A DNA stretch of 64,000 nucleotides from Bog-756 sp963703145 (GCA_963703145.1 OY969793.1:3968001-4032000); one strand, 5' to 3'. Positions 8,399 through 15,973 are shown, counted from the first letter of the stretch. Notes: generated by a model from the letters alone, not told the origin. Program-made: numbers and translations.

Positions 8399-9832
8399 TC
8401 AGCCCCGGGAACAGGCGGCGCCCGGCTCGAATGGGGCATCCCGCCATTCGGCCTGGTCGGTGACGGGAAAGAAGTCCCCCGTCCCCCGGTCCTGTCGGTA
8501 GGGGACCGGCGGCGGCCGACCATCGGCCAGCTCGGCCAGGGCAGCGAGTAGGGCATCGATGTCCCTCCCCGACGTGCCGAGACCGGCGCTGGCCCGCACG
8601 GCCCCGGGCATCGTCCGGTGGTCTCCCCGAAGCACGTCGCTCCGATAGGCGTCGACGTCCTTGTCCGCCACGCCGAGCAGGCGGACCACATAGGGATGGG
8701 CACAGAAGCAGCCGTGGCGGACAGCGATCCCGTACTCGGCGCTCAGCCGGGACGCCACCAGGGCGTGGTGGATCCCCTCGATGGTGAAGGCCGCCACCGG
8801 CAGCGTGTCATCCGGCGACCAGTCGGTTCCGCCGGCCGGACCTAACAGCCGCACGCCATCGATGGCGGACAGTCCGCGCACCAGCCGTTCGGCCAGCACG
8901 CGCTCATGGGCCACGATGGTGCCCCACCCGAGGGCGCCGAGGGCATCGACGGCGGCGTGGAGCGCCACCGCACCGACCACGTTCGGGGATCCGGCCTCCT
9001 CCCGGTCGGGAGGCTCAGTCCAGATCACCTCGTCCAGGCCGACCAGGTCCACTGCGCCGCCACCGGCCAGGAACGGTTCCCCGGACTCGAACTGCGCTCG
9101 TGGGCCGATCAGCGCACCGGTGCCGAACGGGGCGTAGATCTTGTGCCCGCTGAACGCCACGAAGTCGGCCGAGGACGGCAAGGGGCGGTGGGGAGCAAGT
9201 TGTGCACCATCCACCACCACCCGGACTCCGCGGTCGTGGGCCTGGTCGATGATGGCCTCGAGCGGTGGCAGCCAACCGGTGACGTTCGACGCAGCGGTCA
9301 CCGCCAGGAGCGCGGGGGCGGGATCCTGGTCCAGCGCGGCACACACGTCTGCGACGGTGAAGGTGCCCTGGCGGGTGCACTCCACATACCGACGACGGGC
9401 CACCCTCCCCCAAGGCAGCAAGTTGGCATGGTGCTCGACGACGGTGGTGACCACGACGTCGGTCGGATCGAGCTGCAGGCGGAAGGCGACTTGGTTGATG
9501 GCCTCGGTGGTGTTCCGGCCGAAGATGGCGACGTCGGGGCCGTTCGGATCGCGCCCGGCAAACGCCAGCACCGCCCGTCGAGCCTCCTCGTAGGAGGCGG
9601 TGGCATGCCGTGACCGGTAGCCGGCCCCCCGGTGGACACTGGAGTACCAGGGGAGGAAAGCCTCGACTCGTGCGGCGACCTCGGGGTGAGCCTGGGTGGA
9701 CGCTGCCTGATCGAGCTCGATGGCCACCCGTTGGGTGCCGTCGAGGCACGGAACCATCTGACCGCTCCCGATCAGGTCCACCAGTCCGTCGGCCGGATCA
9801 CCGGGATCGGTCCGTTCGGGGGAGGGCGCCAC
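8399..9832 (-). CDS. Class V aminotransferase (cysteine desulfurase-like PLP enzyme)
   Basis: A 477-residue PLP-dependent enzyme of the NifS/SufS fold. The Schiff-base lysine is in FVAFSGHKIYAPFGTG, the cofactor-stacking His in TTVVEHHANLLPW, the phosphate-binding Asp/Gln in VVVDGAQLAPH, and a cysteine corresponding to the desulfurase catalytic loop lies in AVRHGCFCAHPYV. It is longer than SufS (about 410), with about 40 extra N-terminal residues and a C-terminal tail. No suf or nif genes are adjacent, so a stand-alone desulfurase or related lyase is more likely than a SUF component. A TAGGGT box 6 nt before GTG 9832 supports a leaderless start. It is divergent from the DksA-like gene. Confidence 0.8.
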   Translation of the reverse strand: MAPSPERTDPGDPADGLVDLIGSGQMVPCLDGTQRVAIELDQAASTQAHPEVAARVEAFLPWYSSVHRGAGYRSRHATASYEEARRAVLAFAGRDPNGPDVAIFGRNTTEAINQVAFRLQLDPTDVVVTTVVEHHANLLPWGRVARRRYVECTRQGTFTVADVCAALDQDPAPALLAVTAASNVTGWLPPLEAIIDQAHDRGVRVVVDGAQLAPHRPLPSSADFVAFSGHKIYAPFGTGALIGPRAQFESGEPFLAGGGAVDLVGLDEVIWTEPPDREEAGSPNVVGAVALHAAVDALGALGWGTIVAHERVLAERLVRGLSAIDGVRLLGPAGGTDWSPDDTLPVAAFTIEGIHHALVASRLSAEYGIAVRHGCFCAHPYVVRLLGVADKDVDAYRSDVLRGDHRTMPGAVRASAGLGTSGRDIDALLAALAELADGRPPPVPYRQDRGTGDFFPVTDQAEWRDAPFEPGAACSRG

Positions 9833-9838
9833 GCACTC

Positions 9839-9844
9839 ACCCTA
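9839..9844 (-). promoter_or_regulatory. -10 box TAGGGT, leaderless start of the class V aminotransferase
   Basis: On the minus strand TAGGGT is followed by 6 nt and GTG 9832. A plus-strand box (TACGCT, 9868-9873) serves the divergent gene, so this 50-bp gap holds two back-to-back promoters. Confidence 0.5.
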
Positions 9845-9867
9845 CGGTGCCCGCCTGGGGTTGCGGG

Positions 9868-9873
9868 TACGCT
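9868..9873 (+). promoter_or_regulatory. -10 box TACGCT, leaderless start of the DksA/TraR-like gene
   Basis: TACGCT ends 8 nt before ATG 9882, and there is no ribosome binding site in between. Confidence 0.4.
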
Positions 9874-9881
9874 TCGATACC

Positions 9882-10169
9882 ATGGAGACCGAGCACGAAG
9901 CGACCCTCGAGGCCGAGACGAGCTATGGGTGGGCCGGTAGTCCGGACGCCGACGGTGCCGGCACGGTGGAGGAGCCCGAGCAGTCCATCGACGCCGTGGA
10001 TGCCCTCCTTGACGCCGTGGAGCGCTCGCTCACGCGTCTGGACGACGGCACCTACGGTGCCTGTGCGACCTGCGGATCGACCATGGACGACGCACGGTTG
10101 GCCGCCGAGCCCACGGTGGAGCAGTGCGGTGCCTGTGCCTCGCCTGCGGTAGTGGCGCCGGCGGGGTAG
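9882..10169 (+). CDS. DksA/TraR-type C4 zinc-finger protein
   Basis: A 95-residue acidic protein ending in a DksA/TraR-like zinc finger: GTYGACATCGSTMDDARL, then about 10 residues, then QCGACA, giving two CxxC pairs. A short predicted helix (DAVDALLDAVERSLTRLDDG) precedes the finger, where DksA has its coiled coil, but the long coiled coil of true DksA is missing. Such small actinobacterial members may bind RNA polymerase; this is uncertain. ATG 9882 is chosen over in-frame TTG 9861 because of the TACGCT box. Confidence 0.75.
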   Translation: METEHEATLEAETSYGWAGSPDADGAGTVEEPEQSIDAVDALLDAVERSLTRLDDGTYGACATCGSTMDDARLAAEPTVEQCGACASPAVVAPAG

Positions 10170-10201
10170 CTACCGGCACCGGCCTTGGTCGGTGGCCTCG
10201 C

Positions 10202-10207
10202 TACACT
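10202..10207 (+). promoter_or_regulatory. -10 box TACACT, leaderless start of the CCPFF protein
   Basis: TACACT ends 7 nt before ATG 10215. Confidence 0.45.
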
Positions 10208-10214
10208 CCCGTTG

Positions 10215-10526
10215 ATGGAGGTCCCCATCGCCTGCAGCCTCGACGATGCGGCGGCGCAGGGCCAGCTCGGTGAGTGGGCCCGTCTGCTTCGCCGGTCCGT
10301 GGCCAGCGCTGAACGGGTGACGCCGGGACGCCTCGATCTTGTCCTCGGGCCCGGGGCCGACCTGGCCACGGTGGTCGGGCTGGCGCAGCGGGAGGCTGCC
10401 TGCTGTCCGTTCTTCACCTTCACCGTGCGCATCGGCGCGAACGAGGTGGTCCTGTCGGTGGAGGCACCCGAGGAGGCAGTAACCCTCGTGGACGAGTTCG
10501 CCCGCGTGGCTGCCCCGCTCCACTGA
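10215..10526 (+). CDS. Conserved small protein with CCPFF motif
   Basis: A 103-residue protein of a family common in actinobacteria but without established function. Its pattern is MEVPIACSLDD, a variable region with an amphipathic helix (LGEWARLLRRSV), LAQREAACCPFFTF and a C-terminal beta-rich part (EVVLSVEAPEEA) followed by a short helix. The paired cysteines in the CCPFF segment, with Cys7, might bind metal or take part in redox chemistry. Related sequences occur next to or fused to MerR-type regulators in other genomes (recollection, not checked). No transmembrane segment is present. A TACACT box supports ATG 10215. Confidence 0.55.
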   Translation: MEVPIACSLDDAAAQGQLGEWARLLRRSVASAERVTPGRLDLVLGPGADLATVVGLAQREAACCPFFTFTVRIGANEVVLSVEAPEEAVTLVDEFARVAAPLH

Positions 10527-10547
10527 GCGTCGGGTCCGGGTCCCGGT

Positions 10548-10553
10548 CACAAT
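10548..10553 (+). promoter_or_regulatory. -10 box CACAAT, leaderless start of a small membrane protein
   Basis: CACAAT ends exactly 6 nt before GTG 10560. Confidence 0.4.
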
Positions 10554-10559
10554 GGGGGC

Positions 10560-10757
10560 GTGTCCACCTGGATCATCGTTGCCGGCGTACTCGTGCTCCT
10601 GGCCATCCTGGGTGCGGCCGTCCTGGCCGTGCTGGTCGCCACCCGGGACAAGGAGGCACTCGATGAGGCTCCAGCGCCTTCGCCGGAGCCTCCGGCGGAA
10701 CAGTCACCGGGCCTGGAGCTCGGCGGCGGAACCTCGCTCAACAGGCCCGGTGACTGA
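10560..10757 (+). CDS. Small single-pass membrane protein
   Basis: A 65-residue protein with one N-terminal membrane helix (about residues 4-26, rich in Val, Leu, Ala), then a charged ATRDKEALDEAP segment and a proline-rich tail. No family was recognised. The helix would leave the acidic, proline-rich tail in the cytoplasm by the positive-inside rule, though only weakly. The GTG start follows a CACAAT box by 6 nt. Codon usage is like the neighbours. It could be an accessory subunit or just a small envelope protein. Confidence 0.5.
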   Translation: MSTWIIVAGVLVLLAILGAAVLAVLVATRDKEALDEAPAPSPEPPAEQSPGLELGGGTSLNRPGD

Positions 10758-10847
10758 CCATGACATCGGACCCCGCCGCGACGTACCGACGTTCGATCAG
10801 GGCTACCGGCCAGACCGGACTATAGGGGCGCACTACATGTTGCACGT

Positions 10848-10870
10848 AACACCTAGTGCGTACTGGTGTT
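10848..10870 (-). terminator. Hairpin at the 3' end of the HTH gene
   Basis: AACACC-T-AGT (10848-10857) pairs with ACT-GGTGTT (10862-10870) with one bulged base. It overlaps the stop codon of the minus-strand HTH gene. It lacks a clear U-run, so it is a weak terminator candidate or a binding site. Confidence 0.35.
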
Positions 10871-11209
10871 TCGGAGCTGATTGACGTAGCGAGAGGCGAG
10901 CTGGCGGGAGATCCCCCACGCCTTGGCCAGACGGTTGATGGACATTCCTTCGTCGACCCCGGCGGCGATCAGGGCCATCCGCGAGTCGTGCCGGGCCAGT
11001 TCGAACTCCTCGAGCACGGCCGTCATGGATTTCCGGGTCTGTGCGGCATCGACGGCCGCCAAGCACTCCTCGACGGGCTTGCCCTGCTGGAGCGATCGCA
11101 CGACGCTCCGGTAGCGGGTGCGGGTGTCCCGCAGATGGATGATGAGCGAATCGAGGGTGTCCAGCAGATGCTGGGTATCGCCGATCGCTCGTGCTCGCGT
11201 GTCCGCCAT
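10853..11209 (-). CDS. Small HTH DNA-binding protein
   Basis: A 118-residue protein. Residues 1-90 are helical and charged (DTQHLLDTLDSLIIHLRDTR, FELARHDSRMALIAAG), and the C-terminus holds a helix-turn-helix of the kind found in small actinobacterial regulators: GMSINRLAKAWGISRQLASR, then YVNQLR. No ligand-binding domain is evident. ATG 11209 is chosen because a TACGCT box lies exactly 6 nt upstream; an in-frame ATG at 11248 would run through that box. Hairpins flank the gene on both sides (10848-10870 and 11295-11331). It may be a transcriptional repressor or a relic of a mobile element; no target is evident. Confidence 0.6.
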   Translation of the reverse strand: MADTRARAIGDTQHLLDTLDSLIIHLRDTRTRYRSVVRSLQQGKPVEECLAAVDAAQTRKSMTAVLEEFELARHDSRMALIAAGVDEGMSINRLAKAWGISRQLASRYVNQLRNTSTH

Positions 11210-11215
11210 GACGAA

Positions 11216-11221
11216 AGCGTA
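11216..11221 (-). promoter_or_regulatory. -10 box TACGCT, leaderless start of the HTH gene
   Basis: On the minus strand TACGCT is followed by 6 nt and ATG 11209. Confidence 0.5.
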
Positions 11222-11294
11222 GGCCAGGCGGGCACGATGGCGAGACAAGTCCCACCGGCGAAGTCGGGTTTTCCCTGGGAGATCGCAACCTGCC

Positions 11295-11331
11295 GTCGTC
11301 GCCGGCGCCCGTGATGAGGACCGGCGACGAC
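11295..11331. repeat. 11-bp perfect inverted repeat upstream of the HTH gene
   Basis: GTCGTCGCCGG (11295-11305) and CCGGCGACGAC (11321-11331) are perfectly complementary around a 15-nt loop. It lies 86 bp before the HTH start in the otherwise empty 11210-11496 gap, so it may be an operator or a factor-independent hairpin. Confidence 0.45.
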
Positions 11332-11473
11332 GAAGACAGGTGGCGACACTGCACTCAGGCCGCGTCGCCAGATTCCGCCGTGGCTAACCCAGTTCCGCCG
11401 GTCCTCAGTGCTGCGAATGGTAGGCCGGGCCAGAGGGGGTGACGCGGGATGGGGGAGGGCCTAGGACGTCAGA

Positions 11474-11490
11474 CCCCCCCCGGGGGGGGG
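11474..11490. repeat. Homopolymer palindrome C8G9
   Basis: Eight C are directly followed by nine G. It sits just after the stop codon of the minus-strand VOC gene, in the 3' flank. Such tracts can slip during replication or form unusual structure, and are also a common site of sequencing error. Confidence 0.6.
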
Positions 11491-11496
11491 ATGGGC

Positions 11497-11859
11497 TCAC
11501 GGTGCGGTGGAGTGCGGGTTGAGGATCAAGCCGAGGATGACTCCCTCCGGCGTCCTCACCGAGGCGGTGACGATTCCGTCACCCACATCGGTGGCAGGCG
11601 TGTGCTCGCTGGCACCGGCCGCCACGGCCTCGGCGACGGCCCGTGTCACGTCGGGCACGGCCCAGTAGACAAGGGCACCGTCGGCCGGATCGGCGTCCGG
11701 CAGGAGGTCCAGTTCATAGCCTCCCACGCTGAAGCCCACGTAGAACGGCTGGTCGAAGTAGGGCTCGATGCCCAGCAGGCCCGACCACCAGGCCTTGGCC
11801 GCGTCGAGGTCGGGTGCCGGATGGATCACGGTGCGGAGCCCTTGCAGCCCAAAGGGCAT
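11497..11859 (-). CDS. VOC (glyoxalase/bleomycin-resistance/dioxygenase) superfamily protein
   Basis: A 120-residue single-domain VOC protein with the usual beta-alpha-beta-beta-beta repeats: LRTVIHPAPDLDAAKAWWSG, then EPYFDQPFYVGFSVGGYELD, and in the second half ALVYWAVPDVTRAVAEAVAA and VRTPEGVILGLILNP. Metal-ligand positions typical of glyoxalase I are not all obvious, so it may be a binding protein or an enzyme on an unknown substrate. ATG 11859 (MPFGLQGLRT) agrees with the family start; an in-frame ATG at 11949 would add 30 residues without family similarity. No partner gene suggests a pathway. Confidence 0.75.
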   Translation of the reverse strand: MPFGLQGLRTVIHPAPDLDAAKAWWSGLLGIEPYFDQPFYVGFSVGGYELDLLPDADPADGALVYWAVPDVTRAVAEAVAAGASEHTPATDVGDGIVTASVRTPEGVILGLILNPHSTAP

Positions 11860-12127
11860 GGCGTTCAACCGACCGAGTTGGGCTGTCGGTCCGGATCCCC
11901 AATTCTTGGTCTCCCAGGGACAGCCTTGAAACCCCAGCAGGTCGTTCATGGCCGTTACCCGCGCTGACCTGGATCTGAGCAGTTGAGACTTTTGGGTAGT
12001 GATTGACTCGTGTGGAAGGTCTCGCGGACTCCTGTCTGGCGCTGGGCCCGTCCACGAGTCCCACGGACTGTCAGTCCTGCCCATGCGATTCAGCGCTGAA
12101 TCAGCAGCGAGGAATGGGAGCACAGGC

Positions 12128-13858
12128 TCATTTGCAAAGCTGCCGCTCGGCCACGACCGGATTGGGGCTGAAGGTCATCGCCGTGTACGTCAGCGAATGG
12201 AAGATGTTGGAGACCGCCTGGCTTGCCCCGAATGGAGCCGTAATGGCGTGTAGATACGAGCTGAGGGGTGCACAATTCAGTGCGTGTCTGGCGGCCCGAA
12301 CAGATGCTTTCCCCGGTGCTGCTTTGCCGAGATCCTCACCAGGAAGGCCGAAGCGCCCATACATCCAAACTGGAGATACCGGCTTCTCGTGGCCGGGCCG
12401 GAAGCGGAGCACTGTCGTCGTGTGGCTGCCGATGGGATTGGCCAGTGACTCAGCATCGAACACATAGACGCCCGGTCCAGCGAGATACCCGACAACCCCG
12501 ATAGTTCCGACCGAGACGGCAAGCTGAAACGGGAGAGGGGAGCGGGCCGGGAACGGGATGGCGTTGACCAACATCCGCTGGCCCGACGCGTCGCTGATGG
12601 TTCTCAGACTTGTTCCCAGGCCACCAAGGATGGACGCTCGGTAATCCCCGGCTGTCACCGGATTGTTCTTGTGGGCGATGGTGATGCTGTCATTTCTTGA
12701 GTTGATGATGGTGGGGTTGAGGCCGTGCTCCGTGTTTCGCAGCCATCCACCGCAGATCACGGCCCAGAGGCAGATCCCCGCTGTGGGCACGATGAGCCAA
12801 CTATGAAGCGAATCGAGACGGACGCTGATGACCAGGCTCAGCGCGAAAAACGCCGGAAGCAGGAGACGGGCGTGCATGTAATCGCCACCTATCTCGACGA
12901 CGTAGAGCGTGTCGACCAGGGCCGCCACCAATGGAGCGCCCAGGACCACTAGGGCCACGCGGTCATCGTCCTGCCAGAACCGCCTGCCGAGGAGCACCAC
13001 GAACGGAGCTGCGAGGGCCAGCGGCAGCCACAGCGTGTAGGGCGAGATGAAGTTCCAGAGGTAGCTGAGGCCCTGTGACCACCACGACGACCCGGCCGCC
13101 TTGGCCAAGCCAGTATTGGGCACCAAAAGGGCGAAGTAGGCCATCCGCCACACCTCGTAGAGGCCGGGAACCACTATGGCGGCAAGGACCAGGAGTCCCC
13201 ATCGCCGCCGGACTCCGGTTGAGCCCTTCCAGCCACGCATGCCGACCAGCAGGCCGACCGCCACCAGCATGACGCCGGACATCAGCACCAGTTCGGGCCG
13301 AATCAGCGTTCCTAAGGACGCCACGATGGCTGCAGGTGCGGGTGCCTTCCGCTGCTCGGCCAGCCGCACAAGCAGCCAGAAAGTCAAACCCAGCCATAGG
13401 AAGACCATCCCCATTTCGAGACCCGAGGTGACGAACTCCCAGACCCCTGCAACGACCGAGAACATCACTAGGCCGACGGGAATAGTTACGCCGGCCCGCT
13501 GTCCCCGATCGGAGAGCCGCTGGATGGCTCGACCCCCGAGCACCACCCCACACGCCGTGGTGACCAGACCCAGAAATACTGACCACCACTCGATGGCTAC
13601 TTGAGGGATGGCCAGACGCAGAAATGCGAGCACGCCGACCCATAGTGGATCGGAATACGTCTCCACCCGCTCGCCCACGTTGTACACGGGGCCGTGCCCC
13701 GCCACCAGGTTAGAGATGATTCGGAAGTTGATGAAGGCGTCCTCGTCGACCCATCGGTATAGCCATGCCCCGACCAACACCGTGATCAGGGGTAAGGCAA
13801 TGATCAACCATGACAACTCGCGGGTCCGATCCCGACCGGGCTGAACGACCGAGGGCAC
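12128..13858 (-). CDS. Polytopic GT-C glycosyltransferase, AftB-like
   Basis: A 576-residue integral membrane protein with about 10 hydrophobic helices. After the first helix comes WVDEDAFINFRIISNLVAGH, then GPVYNVGERVETYSDPLW, the periplasmic acidic loop typical of GT-C enzymes using polyprenyl-linked sugars. This pattern is closest to what I know of the mycobacterial terminal arabinofuranosyltransferase AftB. The C-terminal 200 residues (from about 370) are soluble and probably extracytoplasmic. It could act on cell-wall arabinan-like polymers or glycoproteins; the sugar and acceptor cannot be fixed. The gene stands alone, with a likely GTG start at 13858 and no strong ribosome binding site. 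About 270 bp without a gene separate it from the VOC gene. Confidence 0.6.
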   Translation of the reverse strand: MPSVVQPGRDRTRELSWLIIALPLITVLVGAWLYRWVDEDAFINFRIISNLVAGHGPVYNVGERVETYSDPLWVGVLAFLRLAIPQVAIEWWSVFLGLVTTACGVVLGGRAIQRLSDRGQRAGVTIPVGLVMFSVVAGVWEFVTSGLEMGMVFLWLGLTFWLLVRLAEQRKAPAPAAIVASLGTLIRPELVLMSGVMLVAVGLLVGMRGWKGSTGVRRRWGLLVLAAIVVPGLYEVWRMAYFALLVPNTGLAKAAGSSWWSQGLSYLWNFISPYTLWLPLALAAPFVVLLGRRFWQDDDRVALVVLGAPLVAALVDTLYVVEIGGDYMHARLLLPAFFALSLVISVRLDSLHSWLIVPTAGICLWAVICGGWLRNTEHGLNPTIINSRNDSITIAHKNNPVTAGDYRASILGGLGTSLRTISDASGQRMLVNAIPFPARSPLPFQLAVSVGTIGVVGYLAGPGVYVFDAESLANPIGSHTTTVLRFRPGHEKPVSPVWMYGRFGLPGEDLGKAAPGKASVRAARHALNCAPLSSYLHAITAPFGASQAVSNIFHSLTYTAMTFSPNPVVAERQLCK

Positions 13859-14013
13859 TGTCTCTTGAGGGTCGAGGATGTTGATCAGGTCAGGAATGGG
13901 CGAATGTTACGACTGCAGCCCACCCACATGTCATCCGAGCACCCGAAAGCGCTGGTAGGTCGTCATGGGTGACACCTGCCCCCCGGTGGACAGGGACGGG
14001 CTCGCTGACGGCT

Positions 14014-14370
14014 ACTCCTAGCGAGGTTAAGACCACCAGGTCGGTTCGGACCGTTCCTCATTCCCAGGTGGTGCCGGATGTGCTCGCTGCCCACCTCGCT
14101 GCCGATCCATCAGACGATGCTGTTTTCGTCCAACCGGACGGGCAGGCGCTCGACGATCCAGGCTGGCAGCGAGTGTGGCCACTGGCCCGAGTCGCCGCCA
14201 AGAGGCAGATGAGCACCCACAACTTCCGACATGTTTCCGCCTCGGCCCTCATTGCAAGGGGAGCGAGCATCAAGCAGGTCCAGACCAGACCGTCCTCGTC
14301 CGCGCGAGCGGCATGGTGACGCTGCGGACCTATTTCCATCTGTGGCCAGGGGATGACGACCGGACGCGAA
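14014..14370 (+). pseudogene. Remnant of a second tyrosine recombinase
   Basis: Only the catalytic C-terminal half of an actinobacterial phage-type integrase is recognisable. The frame starting near 14014 reads SEVKTTRSVRTVPHSQVV, the typical KTxxSxRTVPL segment, and continues to STHNFRHVSASALIARGASI (the HxxR motif) and KQVQT. It then shifts into another frame, which gives ASGMVTLRTYFHLWPGDDD with the tyrosine region. The shift coincides with a 5-bp tandem duplication, AGACC AGACC, at 14282-14291; removing one copy restores one frame. The N-terminal domain and the first catalytic Arg are absent, and the C-terminus runs on without its normal stop. It is a dead relic of an older insertion. Confidence 0.75.
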
Positions 14371-14448
14371 CTGTTCACACAGGAAACGCTCAACGGCTTG
14401 CGGCCTGTGTGTGGACTTCAGGAGGCGCTGGAGCCTCCGTCGCAGGTC

Positions 14449-14471
14449 AGACGGGGCAATCCGCCCGGTCT
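14449..14471 (-). terminator. Hairpin at the end of sodN
   Basis: AGACGGGGC (14449-14457) pairs with GCCCGGTCT (14463-14471) with one mismatch and a 5-nt loop, overlapping the sodN stop codon. A second hairpin, GGAGGC/GCCTCC, follows at 14421-14438. Either could end sodN transcription. Confidence 0.4.
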
Positions 14472-14886
14472 ACTTCTTGGTCTCCCAGAAGATCTTGTCG
14501 ATCTCGGCGATCTGGGCCAGCAACTCGTCGGCCACTGCGACATCGGTGGACTTCTTGGCGTCGCCGGCCTTCTTCGTGGCCTTCCAGAACAGGTCGTGCA
14601 GCTGGGGATACTTCTCCAGGTGCTCGGGCTTAAAGTAGTCGGTCCACAGCACCCACAGGTGGTGCTTGACCAGCTCGGCGCGCTCCTCTTTGATGAGGAT
14701 GGCCCGGGTCCTGAAATCCGGGTCGTCCGAGTCCTTCAGCTTGCCGAGGACACCCTTGATGGACTCGGCCTCGATACGGGCCTGGGCGGGGTCGTAGACG
14801 CCGCAGGGCAGATCGCAGTGGGCGTGCACCGAACGGGGAGGTGACAGGCGGTCGACGGCAGCGAACAGGTGGTCGGCGATGCGCAT
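14470..14886 (-). CDS. sodN: Nickel-containing superoxide dismutase precursor
   Basis: Ni-SOD converts superoxide to oxygen and peroxide in the cytoplasm. The signature nickel hook HCDLPCGVYDPAQARIEAES begins at residue 23, so His23, Cys24 and Cys28 become His1, Cys2 and Cys6 after removal of a 22-residue propeptide ending VHA. The rest is the four-helix bundle of the family (for example LIKEERAELVKHHLWVLWTD), and total length of 138 is normal. AAGGAG about 8 nt before ATG 14886 is a good ribosome binding site. The gene is divergent from the maturation protease needed for propeptide removal. Nickel repression of this gene is common in streptomycetes; no operator was recognised here. Confidence 0.97.
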   Translation of the reverse strand: MRIADHLFAAVDRLSPPRSVHAHCDLPCGVYDPAQARIEAESIKGVLGKLKDSDDPDFRTRAILIKEERAELVKHHLWVLWTDYFKPEHLEKYPQLHDLFWKATKKAGDAKKSTDVAVADELLAQIAEIDKIFWETKK

Positions 14887-14943
14887 GGGCGATGCTCCTT
14901 GTGTGCTCGTGGTGGGGAGTGTGAACTGGTACAGACTTGGGCG

Positions 14944-15012
14944 ATGTTGCCCGGTGGCCTCACCTTACCCAGGATGCCGGGCGGCAACCGCGGGCCCGGA
15001 CGGCGAGGGTGA
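14944..15012 (+). CDS. Putative 22-codon leaderless upstream ORF overlapping the protease start
   Basis: ATG 14944 lies exactly 6 nt after CAGACT (14932-14937) in the sodN-protease gap. The ORF ends with TGA at 15010-15012, overlapping GTG 15009 of the protease gene as GTGA. The 22-residue product is Pro/Gly/Arg-rich. This arrangement would couple translation of the protease to the small ORF. It is a prediction from architecture only. Confidence 0.4.
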   Translation: MLPGGLTLPRMPGGNRGPGRRG

Positions 15013-15431
15013 GGCGGACGGCGGCGAGGGGTGCGGTGCTGGTGGCCATCGGGCTGGCTGCCGTAGGTCTCAGCCGATCGCTCCGACGGGTGGAGGTGTA
15101 CGGCTCCTCGATGGCACCCACCATGCTCCCCGGTGACCGCCTGGTTGTTGCGGGACCCCCCTGGCTGACCGCTGCGGCACTGCGGCCCGGCGACGTGATC
15201 GCCGTGCGGGACCCTCGCGAAGCCCAGCGCGTGCTGGTCAAGCGGATCCATGCGGTCCATGCGTCCGATGGCACCCTCGAAGTGGTGGGCGACGCCCCCG
15301 ATGCCAGTACCGACAGCCGCACGTTCGGCCCCGTGGCCCAGTCATCCGTCGTCGGCCGGGTGATCTACCGCTACGCCCCACCGGCCCGGAGGGGGCCTGT
15401 GGACCAGCCGGGGGAGTACGATCGACGCTGA
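15009..15431 (+). CDS. sodX: Nickel-type superoxide dismutase maturation protease (S26 signal peptidase-like)
   Basis: A 140-residue membrane-anchored serine protease of the signal peptidase I fold, expected to cut the SodN propeptide. An N-terminal hydrophobic helix (GAVLVAIGLAAVGLS) is followed by the catalytic Ser in YGSSMAPTMLPGDRLVV and the general-base Lys in VLVKRIHAV; GDAPDASTDSRTFGPV is the usual conserved box near the end. The placement divergent to sodN supports the assignment to the Ni-SOD-specific subgroup. GTG 15009 is preferred because it overlaps an upstream ORF; TTG 14937 in the same frame would give 164 residues. Its stop overlaps the next start by 1 nt (TGATG), so it is co-transcribed with the RsiG-like gene. 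Confidence 0.85.
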   Translation: MRRTAARGAVLVAIGLAAVGLSRSLRRVEVYGSSMAPTMLPGDRLVVAGPPWLTAAALRPGDVIAVRDPREAQRVLVKRIHAVHASDGTLEVVGDAPDASTDSRTFGPVAQSSVVGRVIYRYAPPARRGPVDQPGEYDRR

Positions 15432-15973
15432 TGCCCAGCCATAGAGACGACCTCGACCGCATTCTGGCCAGTACCTACCTCGACGGTATCGGGGAGCGGT
15501 CCCTGGCCGACATCCGGTCCATGCGCACCGAGTGCCAAGAGGCCGAAGTGGCCCTCTCCTACTTCCGCCGCCTGATCCAGGGTCGCCTCGACATCGTCCA
15601 CACCTACCTGGAACACCCCGGGTCCGATGCCCTGCGAGACCTCGGCGACCTGGTCAACGACCTGCCGAGCATCCTGTCCTCGGGGCCTGGTCGTCCCAAT
15701 GGGCCCGCCCACCTTCCCCAACTGCTCTCCCCGGACACCGAAGAAGCCGACCTCACTGCCGAGCTCGACGAGGTCCTCGGCGCCGACCAGGTCGCCACGC
15801 TGGCCGACCTCGACGTCGACCAGCTGAACAGCATCGCCGGGCAGCTCGAAGCCCTCGAGTCGCGTGTCTCGGCCGACCGTCGGGCACTCCACGAGCGCAT
15901 CGACACCCTCCAAGCGGAGCTGGTGGATCGGCACAAGACCGGGCGGGCCACGGTCGACGGTCTCCTGTCGTGA
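15431..15973 (+). CDS. rsiG: RsiG/AmfC-like c-di-GMP-dependent anti-sigma factor
   Basis: A 180-residue, mostly helical protein. Residues 39-54 (EVALSYFRRLIQGRLD) match exactly the c-di-GMP motif E-x3-S-x2-R-x3-Q-x3-D of RsiG, the protein that holds sigma WhiG when loaded with c-di-GMP. A second helix, residues 143-158, reads ESRVSADRRALHERID: the same motif with His in place of Gln. The two helices are separated by an acidic linker of about 90 residues and would form the antiparallel coiled coil. By family knowledge, twin-motif members act as monomers, while single-motif ones from deep lineages dimerise. No whiG-like sigma gene is in the window. It overlaps the XRE gene by 4 nt (GTGA). Confidence 0.8.
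   Translation: MPSHRDDLDRILASTYLDGIGERSLADIRSMRTECQEAEVALSYFRRLIQGRLDIVHTYLEHPGSDALRDLGDLVNDLPSILSSGPGRPNGPAHLPQLLSPDTEEADLTAELDEVLGADQVATLADLDVDQLNSIAGQLEALESRVSADRRALHERIDTLQAELVDRHKTGRATVDGLLS

Noticed and set aside
8361..8400. GGTTCGAGCC resembling a tRNA T arm
   Set aside because: No acceptor, D or anticodon arm can be formed around it; it lies in a promoter region.
10837..10884. 15-codon ORF after a TATAGG box (ATG 10837)
   Set aside because: It overlaps the hairpin at the end of the HTH gene, and there is no downstream gene to couple with; too little to support.
14937..15008. TTG 14937 as the start of the Ni-SOD maturation protease
   Set aside because: It adds 24 unrelated residues and lies at the -10-like box; GTG 15009, overlapping the upstream ORF, fits better, although TTG cannot be excluded.
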